Positions 37,501-55,915 of a stretch of 64,000 bases of DNA are shown here, in pieces (position 1 is the stretch's first letter; every line of letters begins with the position of its first letter). Location: the NCBI RefSeq assembly GCF_958295425.1, contig NC_081150.1, forward strand, positions 4,897,001 to 4,961,000. Reading direction: 5' to 3'. A model generated the notes under the pieces. The model searched no databases. It saw only the letters and a program-made list of their open reading frames with translations, and had not been told where the DNA came from. Both the position numbers and the translations under genes were made by a program. The DNA is from Solea solea (taxonomy: Eukaryota; Chordata; Actinopteri; Pleuronectiformes; Soleidae).

Positions 37501-38588
37501 CTACATCTACATACAAGGAAATCTCCCGACATCCTGCTGGAGAGGAAACTCCCTACTTTTGTTGTGCTGTGACCGACCCACGCAGCAGCAAAACAATAGA
37601 TATTTTTATCCCTTTTGTTAAATTTAACCCACTCACCAGCACTGCTGAAATGAAATTGCTATTTACATTTTTGGAGGTATTTTGGACAAACGGAGGCCTT
37701 TGCTCCTTTCTTTCACTGCTTTGATAAAACACTTGTGGCTGAAATCTTCACCGTTTCCCTTTGTCATCGTCAGGTCATCTGTGGTGAGGAGCATGCGAAG
37801 CCCACGATACCAAACACCGACTCACGGCTAAGTGCTTGTTATGTCTGTGCCTCTTACTCGGCACTGTATATTTACTTGGCCCTTTTATCTGCCCTTTAAA
37901 TTTCCTCAACACAAAGGGATCCCACACCTTCTGATGTCGCTACCAGACCAGCCTGTTTGTCTGTCTGTGGGGGGAAAAGAGCTCATGACACACAGAGGGA
38001 AATATGAGAGGAAGAACAGAGGGAGGCAGTCAAGCAACTCATTGTCCAGAGTTAAGGATTCAGCAGCACAGAATACATGGGGACGCACAGTGAGAGAAGG
38101 AATTCCCCTAGTAAGTTCAAATGATTGCAGATGTGCGCCTGGCCGACTGCTACTGCACACATCTGGGCCAGAAAAGCTTCCCCGCATGCCTCCTCCCCCT
38201 CCTCCATCCTCTGAGCCCTCCATGTCTCGTCTTTATAACAGTGCCCTCAGCTCTACCCTGGAAAAGCAATTAGTTAGAGCACATGGCCCAGTGTAAACTA
38301 CTACTCACCAGGCAGCCAGTTCACCGGCTGTGGCGATCCACAGTGAAGTGTATCACAGGAGGCCTGAAAAGACCATTATCTTGGCAGCTGGTAGCAGAGA
38401 TTTGGCGGAGGGGAAAGTTTTGGGGGATTTCAGCAGGGAAAGATACAGCTTCTAAGTTCGAGTGCTACTGGAGGTCAGCAGTAGTTGGCCACTTCTGCAA
38501 ATCTGCGCTCATATGTTATGAGTTTTTACAGCATGTGTACGTTAAAGCTCGGGGTTCTATTCTTGAACAGCTTTTTGACCACGTCTGC
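34566..38588. other. Non-coding interval
   Basis: No recognised gene. The stretch 36,720-37,010 has mixed composition, octamer-like ATGCAAAT and several homeodomain-like TAAT cores and may be regulatory, but this is a guess. A 154-codon frame at 37,832-38,296 (plus) has no recognisable domain. Confidence 0.4.
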
Positions 38589-38594
38589 TTTTAA

Positions 38595-39440
38595 AGCTGC
38601 AGTATATGCACATTTGAAAGATAAGCAAACGTCTGTTACATTCAAACCACCGACAAAGGAGTTCACACAAGGCTGATAAATCCTGTCAGTTCCACACGAC
38701 TCTCTCTCTCTCTCTCTCTCTCTATGTTACTCAGTGTAGTGGAGTTGAGATCAGGGTCGTCATCTGGTGTCATTCTTGTGCTACACACAGGAAGTGATGC
38801 TTTATGTCAACGCTGTATGACTGAAAACACAAAGAAGCATCCACATAAAGTTTGCAAAGTGAGTTCTTCTGCTAAAGAAAAACAGGTAGTTCAGCAGTTT
38901 AACAGGCTTTTTGACCCCACCCATCCCTGCACTTTCTCAGGGGCCGTACACACGAGTAAGAGTGTCGGAGAATCTGCAGATAACATTTGCAGCTTCTTGT
39001 ATTGTATCGTATAGGCTGTTTTGCTGTCTTGCTCTTGCATTCGCTGGCACCGTCTTTGTCGTCTTCTTGTGTTTGACATTTGCACTCTCAGCTTTATGAA
39101 CACGTCTCTTTCTTAATTTTTGTATATATTTCTGTGGTTCTGTTACAGCACCACACACTGGCCGACTGGGAGTCGTTGTGGGGGTTTCATGTGTATGAAG
39201 ACAATTCTTGAAACAATGTTGTAAGGAAACAGAAAAACAATAGTACTGGGAATAGTACTAAGTTCTGTTTCCACGTGGATACGTCTCCAGTCAAGTCTGA
39301 CAACATTGCCTGACAGAGCCCATTTTCAAATGCAGCAAACAAACAATGTTACATCATTTCTGCAGGAAAATGTGTTCTTGAAGCCTAAACATAGGCAGAA
39401 TGATAATAAATACATTTACCGAAGGTTATGCACTGCAGCT
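38595..39440. mobile_element. TTAA-flanked MITE, 846 bp, AGCTGCAGT ends
   Basis: TTAA at 38,591-38,594 and 39,441-39,444 flank AGCTGCAGT on the left and ACTGCAGCT on the right, a perfect 9-bp terminal inverted repeat (13 bp including the TTAA). A pure (CT)n run lies inside at about 38,700-38,722. No transposase frame. Confidence 0.7.
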
Positions 39441-39444
39441 TTAA

Positions 39445-41834
39445 AATGCACATGGCAGGTGGGGTGAGAATATCTGCCTCTTACAGTGTTTTGCACCAGT
39501 GTCACCATTATTATTGATATTGTTGTCATACTCTGTCCCACAGTTATTGTTAGTTTTGTCTTGTCAGGTCTAGAATAAAAAAAAATGTTAATCACATTAA
39601 ATTTCCCTGTTAGGCCTCATTTTGAGAATAATTCCATGTTCAGTCAAGCATGCTTGGCTGAGCACTACGTTGTTTAGTTTAGAGTACAGCATGTTCCAGC
39701 CTGTACCTGCAGTACAGCATGTAGCAGGGAACACCTCCTTCTTACTACTAATAATCCATTATTAAACTAGGACTTAACCACAAACAATTAAAATGCATTT
39801 TTTGGCACTTTACACCTGCTTGCTGTTTATTTCCTCCTTCCAAAAAAGATGTTCACCTGAGTCAGTCAGACTTGTTTATGCTCATTCAGGAACAACAGGC
39901 CCTAGACAGGCCCGGAGACGCCCAGTGCGCATGTGCAAACACACACTGGTGGGAAATTCCCAGCAAAAATTCCACTCTAACAGTTTGTGTGCGCATTCCT
40001 GCGTTTTTCAGTGCATCTCGCTGCTGAAATGAAAGTCAAATTTACAGTTGTGGGGCAGTTTTTGAACATTCAACGTACCCTCAAGCGAGTAATAACTCTT
40101 TCTCGACAGAGGATATTGCATGTAAGCTTATATTCCTGCTAGACTGCCTGGATGCAAATCTCTTTGGGAATGTGAGTGAGGGAGTGTGAAGGAAGAGGCC
40201 GAGCACAGGAGAAGGAGGAAGAAACCAGAGGATTTAGAACTGGGAAAATGAAGTGCTATCAATGTAAAATAAATAAAGAGGAATGTATTCTATTAATTCC
40301 TAGATTACATTTTCACGGGGATTTTTTTTTTTTTTTTTGCCAGAATGCAGAAATGCTGGGATTTAAAAATGACTAACCATTCATTGTACAGTCATATCAT
40401 GTAAACTATTTCAGGAACATAAAAAAAAGAAACACTTTGCTTATTCCAAATTCCCCTTGCATTCCCTGTAATGACTGATAAAATATATTTTGTTTAATCC
40501 CGTTTGACTATCTAACATAACCAAATGAGATCGATGAGAGCATGTTTTCCACTTGCAGATAAAAAAATTAAATTAATGAATGCATAAGTAAGGGGGATTT
40601 TTATAGGCGTACAGTAGTGCGCAGAAAAAAAAATGAGTCATACTTATGTGACTTGGATCTTTCATAGTCTCCTTCCTTGCACACCACGAGCATATCTATT
40701 AGACAGTGGTCCTGCCCCACGATTGCTCAACATTTGGTAACACAACTGTGTCATTGTTTTCGGTGGGTTTTTGACCATTTTTTTTCTCTATGTATCTCTT
40801 TCACCATCACGTATGTAATCGTCTAAAACGCAGTAAATTTGGCTCCTGCTGCATCGTACGTTGGCACTGGTGCAAAGAAGCAGGGTGTTTTTTCCTCTCT
40901 TCTTAAACCATCACCAGATTACTGACTTTGCCACGCAGGACCTTCCCTGGCTGATTTTATAATACTTTATTGTTTCCTTAATAAGAAGTGCCACATTTAG
41001 GCTTATTACCACTGGGGCTGCTATTGTTATGTTTTCCAGCTAGTTAAAACAGTATGTCTTCAAATCACAACTGCTACCTTCAAATGTTTTGGTTTTTTTA
41101 CCCTGTTAACCATTTTCAGAAATGGAAAGAGACCACAAGTTTTATGAGTATAAAATGTTACTATGTCATTTTTATTATAAGTGAAAAGAAAATGTTGAAA
41201 TTTCCAAGAACCTCATCGTTTTTCACTATTATTATGCCCTGTCATTACCTCACTGCTAGCTTGCTGTTAGCCTCTGAAGCTATACAGCGGACTCACAGTT
41301 TTGTGTCACATTAACGCTCAAAGTTGGGAGGCTGACTATGTAGCAAGAGTTGCTAATATTTGCTAAAGTGACGTTATCAAGGGGATGGAACTTGGTTTAG
41401 TCGAAGGCCAAATACTACTGTAATATAACAACGGAAAACTTTTTTTATGTTGGTACGATAAATGTGCTCAGACGTTTGCAAAGCGTGCAAATCAACAAGC
41501 CAAGTTCAAAATGGACAACTTCCTGTTGAGTTAAGCCTTGGTCCCATTTGACTTTTTTTGTTCGTCTTAGGCTTCGACATCGGTTCCCACCAAGTTTTGT
41601 GAAATTCATGAAGTTTCGTGCAACTTAGTTTTGGCTTGCTCCATCCGTGTGTCACCTTAGGGGGAACCGTAGAGCCCTGGTGCAACGCACGGGTCCAAGC
41701 ACTATGTCGATATCACATTTTCGCCTGTTACCCCCCTCAAAAATGACCACAAAGCCACGGAATAATAATAATAATCTGAAGGAAAACTGTCCCAAAGGGC
41801 TATTTTGGCCCCTGACATGAAGACCTAACAAGAA
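39445..41834. other. Non-coding interval
   Basis: No gene recognised. A T-rich run lies at 40,322-40,339. Short frames are without domains. Confidence 0.4.
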
Positions 41835-42437
41835 TCACAGAGCACAGAAGGAAACAGCACAATACAATATTTGAGGTTGACAAAAAGATAGGTGCTCACA
41901 GTGCAAATTATACAGTTGTTCATAATGAGCTGTGCAAAATAGCAACTCCACCTCTTCCATGTGAGTAGATGCAGCCCACACACACATCGTACATTCACCT
42001 CTGTCCGTTAAAGATTTTCTCTGAAAGAGTGTTTGTACTTGTTCTGTCTGCACAGGGGAACCCTGTATCTGCCTCCTGAGTTCATCAGAGCATATTCACG
42101 ATACAACACATGCGTGCAGTCAGCTAAGATGCTCCTTGCTTGTCGGATTGTAGCCTGCTCAAAGAGCTCTTGCAGGTTAAGAGGAGCCAGTGTTCCCATG
42201 ATCTTGCCTGCTGTCTTAACAAGGCCGGAGTTCTGTTGTTTTTGATTTGACAGTAGGATTACCAAACAAACTGATTCCCTCAAATCGCTGTCCATGAGGA
42301 GCACTAGATATGGAAATATAGGGGTCCACATGGACAGCATGGTCCACACATGTGATGTTGGCCAAAGAAATAGCAGCAAACAAACATTGTATTGGAGAAA
42401 AGTTACGTAGTGTCCTATAAGATGCCTTTCCAATCAA
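41835..42437 (-). pseudogene. Degenerate LINE reverse-transcriptase ORF, C-terminal part
   Basis: On the minus strand a 141-codon frame (42,008-42,433) contains LVKTAGKIMG, IRQARSILAD, ALMNSGGRYRVPLCRQNKYK and HSF. This matches the order of the C-terminal region of L2/CR1-like fish LINE proteins (LVKTAGKIIG..., KARSIL.DPSHPL, LLPSGRRYR.P.CRTNR.K.SF). The reading frame is interrupted upstream and no RT catalytic motif remains, so this is a 5'-truncated, decayed copy. No function is expected. Confidence 0.75.
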
Positions 42438-45400
42438 AATGAGTGCCGCTATGAGGTTTCATACTGCTTCTACATGACAGTGTCCTTAGAGGAAATTATA
42501 TTTAGTGCCGTATTGAAAATCTTGGTGATATAAAGTGATGCTGTGCTGTAAAGGATGTCCCTTTATAGGTATACACAGGTGTGTGAGAATGTGGGAAAAT
42601 GGAGCATTTACAGTAGCTCCTAACATGCTACAACCTCATGAAACCTGACCAAGGTAACACTATCAGACTGTTTAAAAAAAAGCCACAACAATCTGTTACA
42701 AAAAATATCTTCATTTGTGTTTCCACCTTGTTCCACTGAAACCAAGGGTCCAAAAAGTAGCTTTTTTTGTCTTTAGCGTCACTAAAAATATGTTTTGCAC
42801 CCACAGAAAGTGATTGAATTAAAAGATACACTATGGCAGATACATGAGCTGCTTTCTGGATGTTTTCTGAGTAGCTGGATTTCTGGTTTAAATCAAAGCG
42901 TAGCTTCAAAGCCTGAGGGTGAGGGTTAAAGTAGCGTTCCCTGTCAGCACATGAGTAAAACCCTGCATGTCTGCTTTGCAGACTGCTATCAAATGATGGG
43001 CATTAATGGTATAAATAATAAGGTAGCTCAGCATGAGGCAGAGGATGATACTGTGATCAGGGTATGAAGCACAGAAGACTTGGCTTACCAGTAGAACCTG
43101 ATAGTTAAATCCTGTCTGAATGTGCCTGCTGGTGTGTACTCAGAAACGCTGCCAGGTTCCCAAGACTCAAAATACAGAGAAACAGAGAAATACTTTGAAA
43201 ACAGAAGAAGAGGTTTTGGGTTTCCTGCTGCCCTGCTGCCCTGTGGTAAAGCTCTCTTGAGACATGTATAAGGTTGTTTTTGTTGTTGCCCCCATTTTTT
43301 TTTTCCCTCTCACCTTATTTCTGTGCACTGAGCAAACCTCTACTGCAGCAATGTCCATACAACCGGCCTTTTCTAGTTATAGAATCTAATTCAAGCCATC
43401 CATCCTACAGGACAGCATTGTAGTGATATTCAGGGACAAGTGGAAGTATGTGGAAGTAAGCTGCTCTCTAAAACAGCCATTGATCTCACCCACCTCGCCA
43501 TGTGGGTTCCTATTCATACTGGTATTTTTATATTACATTACAAGCTGCTGCGCGCAGACAGGAAGTGCATCTATTTTGAGTTAAAAGCTCTCAGACTCTC
43601 TCTGTGAATATCATCAGTGTTTTGTCTGTCTCGGAGGTTTTTTTTTTTAACATTTGACATTTATTGTAAAATACATGGATTAAACCACAGATAACTCCAC
43701 CCCTCGTTGTGTCTTCAGTGCAGACTGATGCAGACATCTGTTTTAGTATAGTTTTAGAAGAAATGATGAAGTCTCAGTCAACTCTTACAGTCAAATCATA
43801 AACTGTATTCTGACAGAAAATGGAGACAACTGTTGCTATAGTGGTTCGAGTTTAAATCACTTGGTCTTGGCTGAGGGTGAAATGTGCACGTTGAGCTGCT
43901 GCTTTAAATGTTCTCTCTTTGAACTTAAGTGTTAAAAGTGGTGGAATATTTCTCAACATTTTCTATAATTTCCTGTGTCAATCTGGAATATAAGCCTGTG
44001 TTAAAATGTGGACGTGTGAGGTTTGGAAAATGTGAGCATTACAGAGGCAGAAGGTTGTGAAAGATGCTACAGAGTTGCATCATGAGTTAGTTTGTTACAT
44101 AGTCATTTATTTATGTCAGACCTTCACCAAGGCCAGTCAGGTTTCCATTGGGTCAAAACACTCTTGAATCCAGATCCAGATTTGGATCGGTAATAAAATG
44201 GGAATGATTTCTTCCTCGGGCCATAACTTACTTCCCCAGAACTTTTCATTGAAATCTGTTTGTTGCTTTTTGAGTTACGTTGCTTAAAGTCAGACACAAC
44301 AACATAAACTACTTTGATGGAGGAAACAACAAAGTCCAGATGTCGCTGCCCTATTTGGCTTTGCTACATCATCTTTGAAGATGTTTTTTTCAAGGTGTCC
44401 ACCTACAGATGATTAATTGAGTCTGATCATGTCATCTGAATGTATTTACTCATGCATTAATGTGTTTCCCAGGTACAGATCGCGTGCTAATGCCAAGACT
44501 AAATGGAGTAATTGCAGCCTCTTCAGACTCAGCTTGGTAAGAGGAAGCTATGAAATTAATGGGGGTTTTTTTTTATGTGTATTATGTGTATGTATTATTT
44601 TGTGGTCACAGATTCAAATTTCTGTGTGATTTACAAGATTTGGTTTCGACCTTGTGTTTACATTTTTCATCCGCACCGAGTGACAGACACTGTAACGGTT
44701 ACGCAACAGCTGAATGGAGTAAAAGGAGAAACAAAACTTACTAACAGTATTTACTTCAAACAGAAAACAAAACACCAGTCTCCAAAGAGCTTAACACGGT
44801 GTTTAGTTGGATCATCATCAGAGCAACAAGGGATTTTGTTAAAGATATTACTTTAACAGTGCATGAGTGGAAAATGGAGAACATGTGCCAAGAATAAAGG
44901 CCTGCAGAAAAAAATTCCCTGGCGAGTTCTTCAGTAAATAAAAAGTGAATTAAAGGGAATTGACCTGGCTACAGGATCTAACTCAATGAAGCCCAAGAGA
45001 AGAAAGTAAACTATTCAGTGGAAAAGAATGCAGGCCTGTGTTTTCCCGGTTATGAATCAATCTGGGTGTTTTTCAAATTGAGTGAATCACCAATAAATAT
45101 ATGGCATTAGCTCAAGATATCAGAGCATGTTTTATCTACAATATAAACTAATTTTATTTTAAAAGCCTGGGATTTGTTTTGTGCAGAGCTTCAGCCGTCT
45201 CTCGTTCAACCACACATATTTCAAACATGTTTATCTACAGATAAAGTGCTTGTGCTCTGTGCTGTCGCACTGTCATTCAGCCAGATTAAGACGACGAAAC
45301 TCAATTCCATTTTATTGAAATTGCAGATTTTAGACGTCATACTTTAAACATGTATCTTGAGCATTTGGAAACATGCGTGACAACACTGTTTGCGACACAC

Positions 45401-46259
45401 CTTGAGCAAACCACCATTGTTTGCAACATGACCCTAACCCACACTAGATCATTTACAAAGAACAACAAACAGGTTCTAAAGAAGATGTCCAAAGTTAGAG
45501 GAAGTGTACATGCAGCATTTTTATCACACACACACGCTCTATATCTCACTTTTATATCACCCTGCGTTATTACACTTCAGATAAGCTGTTCCTGGAAACT
45601 GGTTCTTTGAAACGTTGTGCTCAATCTGTGTGTGTTTGTTTTTGTTTTGGAAGGTCAGTTAGTCTGTTTACATGTTTTTACATTTAGGAATTTCTAAATG
45701 CTAATGAAAGTTTTTATAATTTTACAAAATGTGTCATTTATTTTGTGAGAGTTTTCAGAGAAAGCAGGCCTCATCAGAATAAGGTTTCCCTTATTGCCTC
45801 ACAACTAAACTTCTGTGTTTGGAAAATATTAGACAGACTGGGGCTTTGCAATGTGAAGAAAAAGGTGTTTTAATAGATGTTGGAGATCCCCCCCATCAAC
45901 CTCTTTAGGCTAATCCCACACGTGCTCTCAGAACTGCGGGCGGGGGGCTTTTCTGGTTTCAAATGTGAATACAGTGTGCACACGCGAATACAGTGTGAAT
46001 GAGCCACACGTTCAGAACCAAAGGTGGGGGAGCAAAAGAGAAAGAACGGTTGTGGTTAACAACACAGGAAAGGGGGAGGAAAGTGAGAGCTTTCAGGACA
46101 GAGGGGAACTGTAGGTGTGGGTGGGGGGTTAAGTTTTAGATGTAAAATATCAAAGCAAAGAAGGTGTCGATGCTGAAGCAATGTTATGCCAGGAGCATAA
46201 TATGCTTTACCTTTCAGACATTTCATAAACTGAAAGCTCTTGTTCGGCCCAAAACATCC
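42438..46259. other. Non-coding interval with one dispersed repeat
   Basis: No recognised gene. The segment 44,130-44,310 (CACCAAGGCCAGTCAGG, AATCCAGATCCAGATTTGG, TTTGTTGCTTTTTGAG) resembles a common fish dispersed repeat. A stretch at 44,472-44,537 lies between an acceptor-like CCCAG and a donor-like GTAAGA and could be a non-coding transcript exon, but there is no further support. Confidence 0.4.
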
Positions 46260-46445
46260 ACACTCACACCTAAGTCAATTTAGAGTGTCCAATGTGCTTA
46301 ATCCGCAAATCTACATGTTTATGGACTGTGGGAGGAAACTGGAGAACCCGTAGAAAACCCATGCACACACGGGGAGAACATGCAAACTCCATGCAGAAAG
46401 ACCCTTATTCTGACCGGGTTGTGAACCAGGGTCTTCTTGCTGCAA
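46260..46445 (-). mobile_element. Dispersed fish repeat (GATG-tail family), inverted copy
   Basis: It contains GACTGTGGGAGGAAACTGGA, AACCCATGCACACACGGGG and AGAACATGCAAACTCCATGC, the classic internal part of this repeat, in the opposite orientation to the copy at 34,335. Confidence 0.75.
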
Positions 46446-47754
46446 AGGCAAAAGTCCAGATAAATGTATTTATCTTAAAATATTAAAAGTGCATATCAAA
46501 GAAGTTGCAAAATCCATATTGAAATGTCACGTCTTTGCTGTTGTGCAATACTGTTTTTTGGAAGAATCCTTCGCCAATTAACTGCTATTAAAATACCTCA
46601 TTGCATGCATGAGGTGTTATTATACCATATTTGAACATTCCCATCTATGATTATACAGTATTACAACCCACACTGTTTTTATAATTGCACAATGACATGG
46701 CAACCAATGACAGGGGCTTTCTGACTTTAAACATGAGACCGTCTTATAAGATAAGATGTTGGCAACACAAACTCATTCAAGATTCAACTTCGGTTTATCA
46801 CTGATCACAGTACCAGTGTGAGCAGCTGTTTACGTCAATGTCTCAATGTTTTAGTAACTAAAAGGAAGTAAACATCCTCTTTTCAGCTGTATTTGCTACC
46901 TGGGGACAGAGGGAAAATCCCAATGTAACACGTGCACATTTGCAGTTTTTTTTTTCTTTCGGGAAAAAGGAAATGAAAGACTGCATAACAAATGAGCTGT
47001 CAATGATTCTTCTTTCTTTCTTTTTTTTAACTTCAAAACAAAACTGCTCATGTTCCATTTAAAAAGATGGCTTCATTTTTACATGGCTTGGAATATGATG
47101 AGGACAAATCATTTTGTGGTGTCATGAGAGTTATTCTAAACAGTTTTCACTTTCTTGCAGTAATAAAGTTACACATTTTGGTGTTAAATGCAGGTTGGGC
47201 AGACATTATGCTGCATCTGAAAGTAATATAATAGTTTATGTATCCGCAAATGCTAAATAGTGAACTGTAGAAAGCATTCAGTTTACCACAGTGTCAACTA
47301 TATATGTTAAAATGTTTAAAAAGTGTCACCACCAAACCTGTATACTTTTTTTATAAATCCCCAGCATCGTCAAATATATTCTTTGCATTTCGAGTTACAG
47401 TATGTTGCTCAGAAACAAACACAGCCACTTTATTTGTACATATTAAATATTTTTTCTTAGTAACACTGTAAATTCCCCCAAAAATGTCGTGGTGGAAGAA
47501 ATATTTTAGAAGTTTTTTGCAAACTTAACTGTACCATGTATATTTTATTAGATTATTAATTACATGGATCAAAAAAATATATAACATTTTGCCATCTGTA
47601 AATATATAGATATAGGCTACAGATAAATAGTATATCCATAAACTATATAGTATATATAGTTGTTATAACATATGATTTTTATATATGAAAATTTTATATT
47701 ACATGTTTTATTTTTTAATATTAAATTATGTTATATTATGTTATATTGTGGGGA
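46446..47754. other. Upstream flank of psma6
   Basis: AT-rich, no gene recognised. A small inverted repeat ACCTCAT-TGCATGC-ATGAGGT lies at about 46,595-46,615. The last 200 bp are very rich in TATA-like steps. Confidence 0.4.
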
Positions 47755-47794
47755 CGTCGTAGTCGTTGTTGTTAACCTTATCATATCACCATAG

Positions 47795-52531
<4,737 letters not shown>

Positions 52532-52657
52532 GCGAGCAGAGACGCATCACCTGTTGGATTAAGTTAGAGCATGATGGGATATACAAGTCTGAGCAGATGG
52601 AGACTGGTGTTATCTTTGTTTGCTGTACATTTACCCCCCCCCACTGTTTCATTCAAA

Positions 52658-52663
52658 AATAAA
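52658..52663 (+). terminator. psma6: psma6 polyadenylation signal
   Basis: AATAAA lies 127 nt after the stop codon and is followed by AGTTTTTGG-type and T-rich sequence. Position and sequence fit a short 3' UTR. Confidence 0.75.
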
Positions 52664-53992
52664 AAAAAGTTTTTGGAGTAAAATTGTAAATTTCTCATAT
52701 TTATTTTGTTATTGAGGTTATTTTTTTCCTCTTACAGCAGATACAACTTGGTTTAAGCACAACAACGTACTTGTGCACACCTTTAAACTCCCATGTAATC
52801 TCATTCCTGTTTCATCAGCTGTGTTTTCGTCTGTCGGTTGAATTTAGCAGCAGGAGGAAATGGAACATGAGCGACTGCTCAGCTCTACCCCAGAGCTTCC
52901 TGTTGTGGCTCTTGCTGCACTAAAAAAAAATCATACAGCACATCAGTGGTGATTCTACTACAGTGAATGATAAAGTCACCAGATTTGACGTAATTTTTTT
53001 TTAATGCACCTGTAACCTGTCAGAAATAGATGACTTCAGCTCAACAGATACAACTGAGATACATTTGGCTTTAACAATGGGCTCCAGTGTGTAGGTTTAA
53101 CTCGGTGTGGAGAGGACTTTGTCATCACTGTATGATCAGAAATGATGTTAATCATTCTTTCTAATAAGACTCATTACATCAGCATTGTCTCATTGCCCTT
53201 TATTTGTTTTTGCAGAAACACTCGCAGCAAAAATGTGACATTTTCTTCTATAATATGTTGGGAATTTTCACTCTTGATTCATGTTAACATCTCGTAAGTC
53301 AAGTTCCACTCTGTTAAAGAAGGAACCTGCTTACGGGTCCTTTGGAAAATCCCTCTGCTGAGTTAAGCTTTACAGCCCCGAGGAAAATTACAGCTATTAA
53401 GTCTTATCACTGTGTTTTTCTCACTTAGTGTTTGTTCCACTTTTACTTCACATTGGAAATGAGAGGCAGTCAATTCAGGTAATTCCTGACTGAAAAATTC
53501 CAGGTCTGCAGTTGACACGACTCATGTGTGGCACACTTTTTCCTGTTTTTGTAAAAAAAAAAAAAAAAAAGCACATTTCCTACTTCCAAAATTTCCTTGG
53601 TATTTGTACCCAGTGCCAGGACTGAGTTGCTATTCAGCACTAGTTCTTCCAGGGTGGGGCAGAATACTGAAGTATATTATGCTCCTCTTGTTCTTGCCCA
53701 GGGACTTTCAGCGCAGTGACTCAGAGACCAGGTGACCTCGCCCCAACAAGGAAATCCCAGACCATTCAGAGTTCTAACTCTTTCACAAGTCTGACTGATG
53801 ACTCCCTTCTTCGTCATTTTGTGCGAGAAGTGAGAAATGCTGCTTATTTTTACAATGTGGAAAGAACACGAGAGAGTCACCGCACAGAAGGAGATCAGTG
53901 AGCAATCGTAAAAGAAAAAAAAAAAAAACGCTGAGTGGATGAAACACACTGATCCGAGCTCTTTATATTCATAGACTTCTTTTTTATTCTGA
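52664..53992. other. Intergenic region between convergent psma6 and nfkbia
   Basis: About 1.3 kb with no recognised gene. It contains an A18 run near 53,553-53,570 and an A-rich run at 53,913-53,928. Short frames on both strands lack domains. Confidence 0.5.
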
Positions 53993-53998
53993 GCATTT
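53993..53998 (-). terminator. nfkbia: Putative nfkbia polyadenylation signal
   Basis: AATAAA on the minus strand, about 400 nt after the nfkbia stop codon. An ATTTA pentamer (about 54,006-54,014, minus) and TA repeats (54,107-54,133) lie in the inferred 3' UTR. AU-rich elements would suit the short-lived IkappaB-alpha mRNA. The choice of this site is inferred. Confidence 0.5.
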
Positions 53999-54398
53999 TT
54001 CTTATGTAAATAGTTCAATTCACACAACATGAGCACATGTACAGGTACAAAAATAATATCTCTGCATTTACAATATATTACAAGTCCAATATGTACACAT
54101 CTATATATATATATACTGTATATATATATATATTCATTTTTTTACAGAGTAGAGAAAAGACTACATGGAGGTCGTGGTCTTGCTGGTATGTGGTTCTCGG
54201 CACAGACTTTCTGTGACTTGGACCGGCTTTGACCGGACTAGACGCCATCTTCATTTGTGTTAGTGATCCCGGGGGCCAGCGCCTGTGACTTGGACCTGGA
54301 CGGGGGGACGGACACTGACTGGTCCCTCATTGTGGGGCCGTAGGCAACCCAGCAGCAGCTTCACTGTCACCGATTCATCAGTAGAAGAGTGCTTCTGT

Positions 54399-55862
54399 TT
54401 ATTTTCCAAACTTTATGTCGTCGTAAAGCTGTAGGGAAGAAATAAAAAAAAATGTTTTAGGAACCAACACTTTTTATTATTATATTTGACGTACGCTACT
54501 GAGATCTGGTCTACGGTTTCTGATCTTTCTGACTCGGATACTGACCTCATCTTCCGACAGGTCCAGATCCTCCATGTCACTGTCATCTGATTCGCTTTCG
54601 GGCAGCTCCCTCAGCTCCTGTGCCGTCTTGTCAAACAACTGGCACCGGATCTCTTCGCTCTGGCGCCCGTAGGTGAGGTGGTACGCCGTGAAGCCGCCGT
54701 AGTTCATGCAGTTGACGTTGGCGCCGAGGTCGAGGAGACAGCGCACCAGCGTGGAGTTCTGGAGATCCACTGCCAAGTGAAGTGCCGTGCGACCGCTGCA
54801 TTGTTCCTACGGGAAACAAGGTGAAAAATGTGGCGTTAGCTTCCTGCTCCCTTCCTTTGCCTTTATGTTGCAAAACACGGTGAAAAGTCTGCCTTCATGT
54901 GGGTGTTAACGACACCTACCTGTGCGTTGATGTCTGCGCCCAGCTTCACCAGGTTCTCCACCAATGAGATGTAGCCGTTAATTGACGCCAAGTGGAGACA
55001 ATTGTGTCCTGAAGGAGAAAATGAGGCAAAGTTTCGTCAGTGACAATGAATTCAAGAATCAAAGAAGAACGAAAATAATAAAAGTGGGGAGGCATTCTGC
55101 ATTTTTTTCTTGAACCTACCACTGTAGTTGGGGAAGGACATGATGGAGGTCAGGTGGCGTTGGCAGGTCTGAGTAATGACGCTGAAGCAGGTGAGGGAGC
55201 CTCTCTTGCAGGCGATGTGCAGAGCCGTGTTGCCGCAGTTGTCCGTGAGCCGCGGGTCGCAGCCGGCCCTCAGCAGCTTCTCCACCAACTGTGGCTGCTC
55301 TGTGATCACTGCTAGATGGAGAGCGGTCTGGAGAGAGGACATTTAATTATTAAACCAACTCTGAGTGTGTGGAAGGAGGGAAGGAAACGAGGGTTCTTTA
55401 TTTAGCTGAAGGTGATTAATGTGTGACTGGTTATTACCTGTCTCTGGTGGTTCTGCAGGTTGAGGAATGGGTGATTGTGGGAGAGCTTGATCATCTGGAG
55501 GGCATAATCTGTGGCTTCGTGAATGATGGACAAGTGTAGAGGCCTGTGGGGAAGAGGAGGGGGAGAAAAAGAGAGTTAAAATACTGCTTTTCTATGAATT
55601 TTGTTTTATTATTATTTGTTTTAATGCATGAGGAAGTGGTTCCAGGCAAATAAGGGAGAACAAAGCCTGAGCAGTGGAGCGTTTCGCAAGAATGGAGTTT
55701 TGTCGGGTTATTTCCACCAGTTGTGGCTTGACACATCTGATGCTTTATCAGTTACTGGCAGCGCGCCAGGGACTTTCCTGAACGCGCAACGCGGACTTAA
55801 GCTCCGCCCAGACTGCGCTCTGAGCCAAAGTACACACACTGAGTACACACTGTGATGCACGC

Positions 55863-55915
<53 letters not shown>

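Noticed and set aside
37832..38296. 154-codon plus-strand frame
   Set aside because: No domain recognised. The Pro/Ser run reflects a local C-rich stretch, and there are no supporting splice sites or conservation evidence.
44472..44537. Possible 66-bp exon between CCCAG and GTAAGA
   Set aside because: No partner exons, no recognised peptide; acceptor and donor-like pairs of this quality are frequent by chance.
54480..54545. Read-through C-terminus of nfkbia ([11 protein letters not shown]...)
   Set aside because: A phase-keeping splice to a LYDDIKFGK exon matches the IkappaB-alpha family better.
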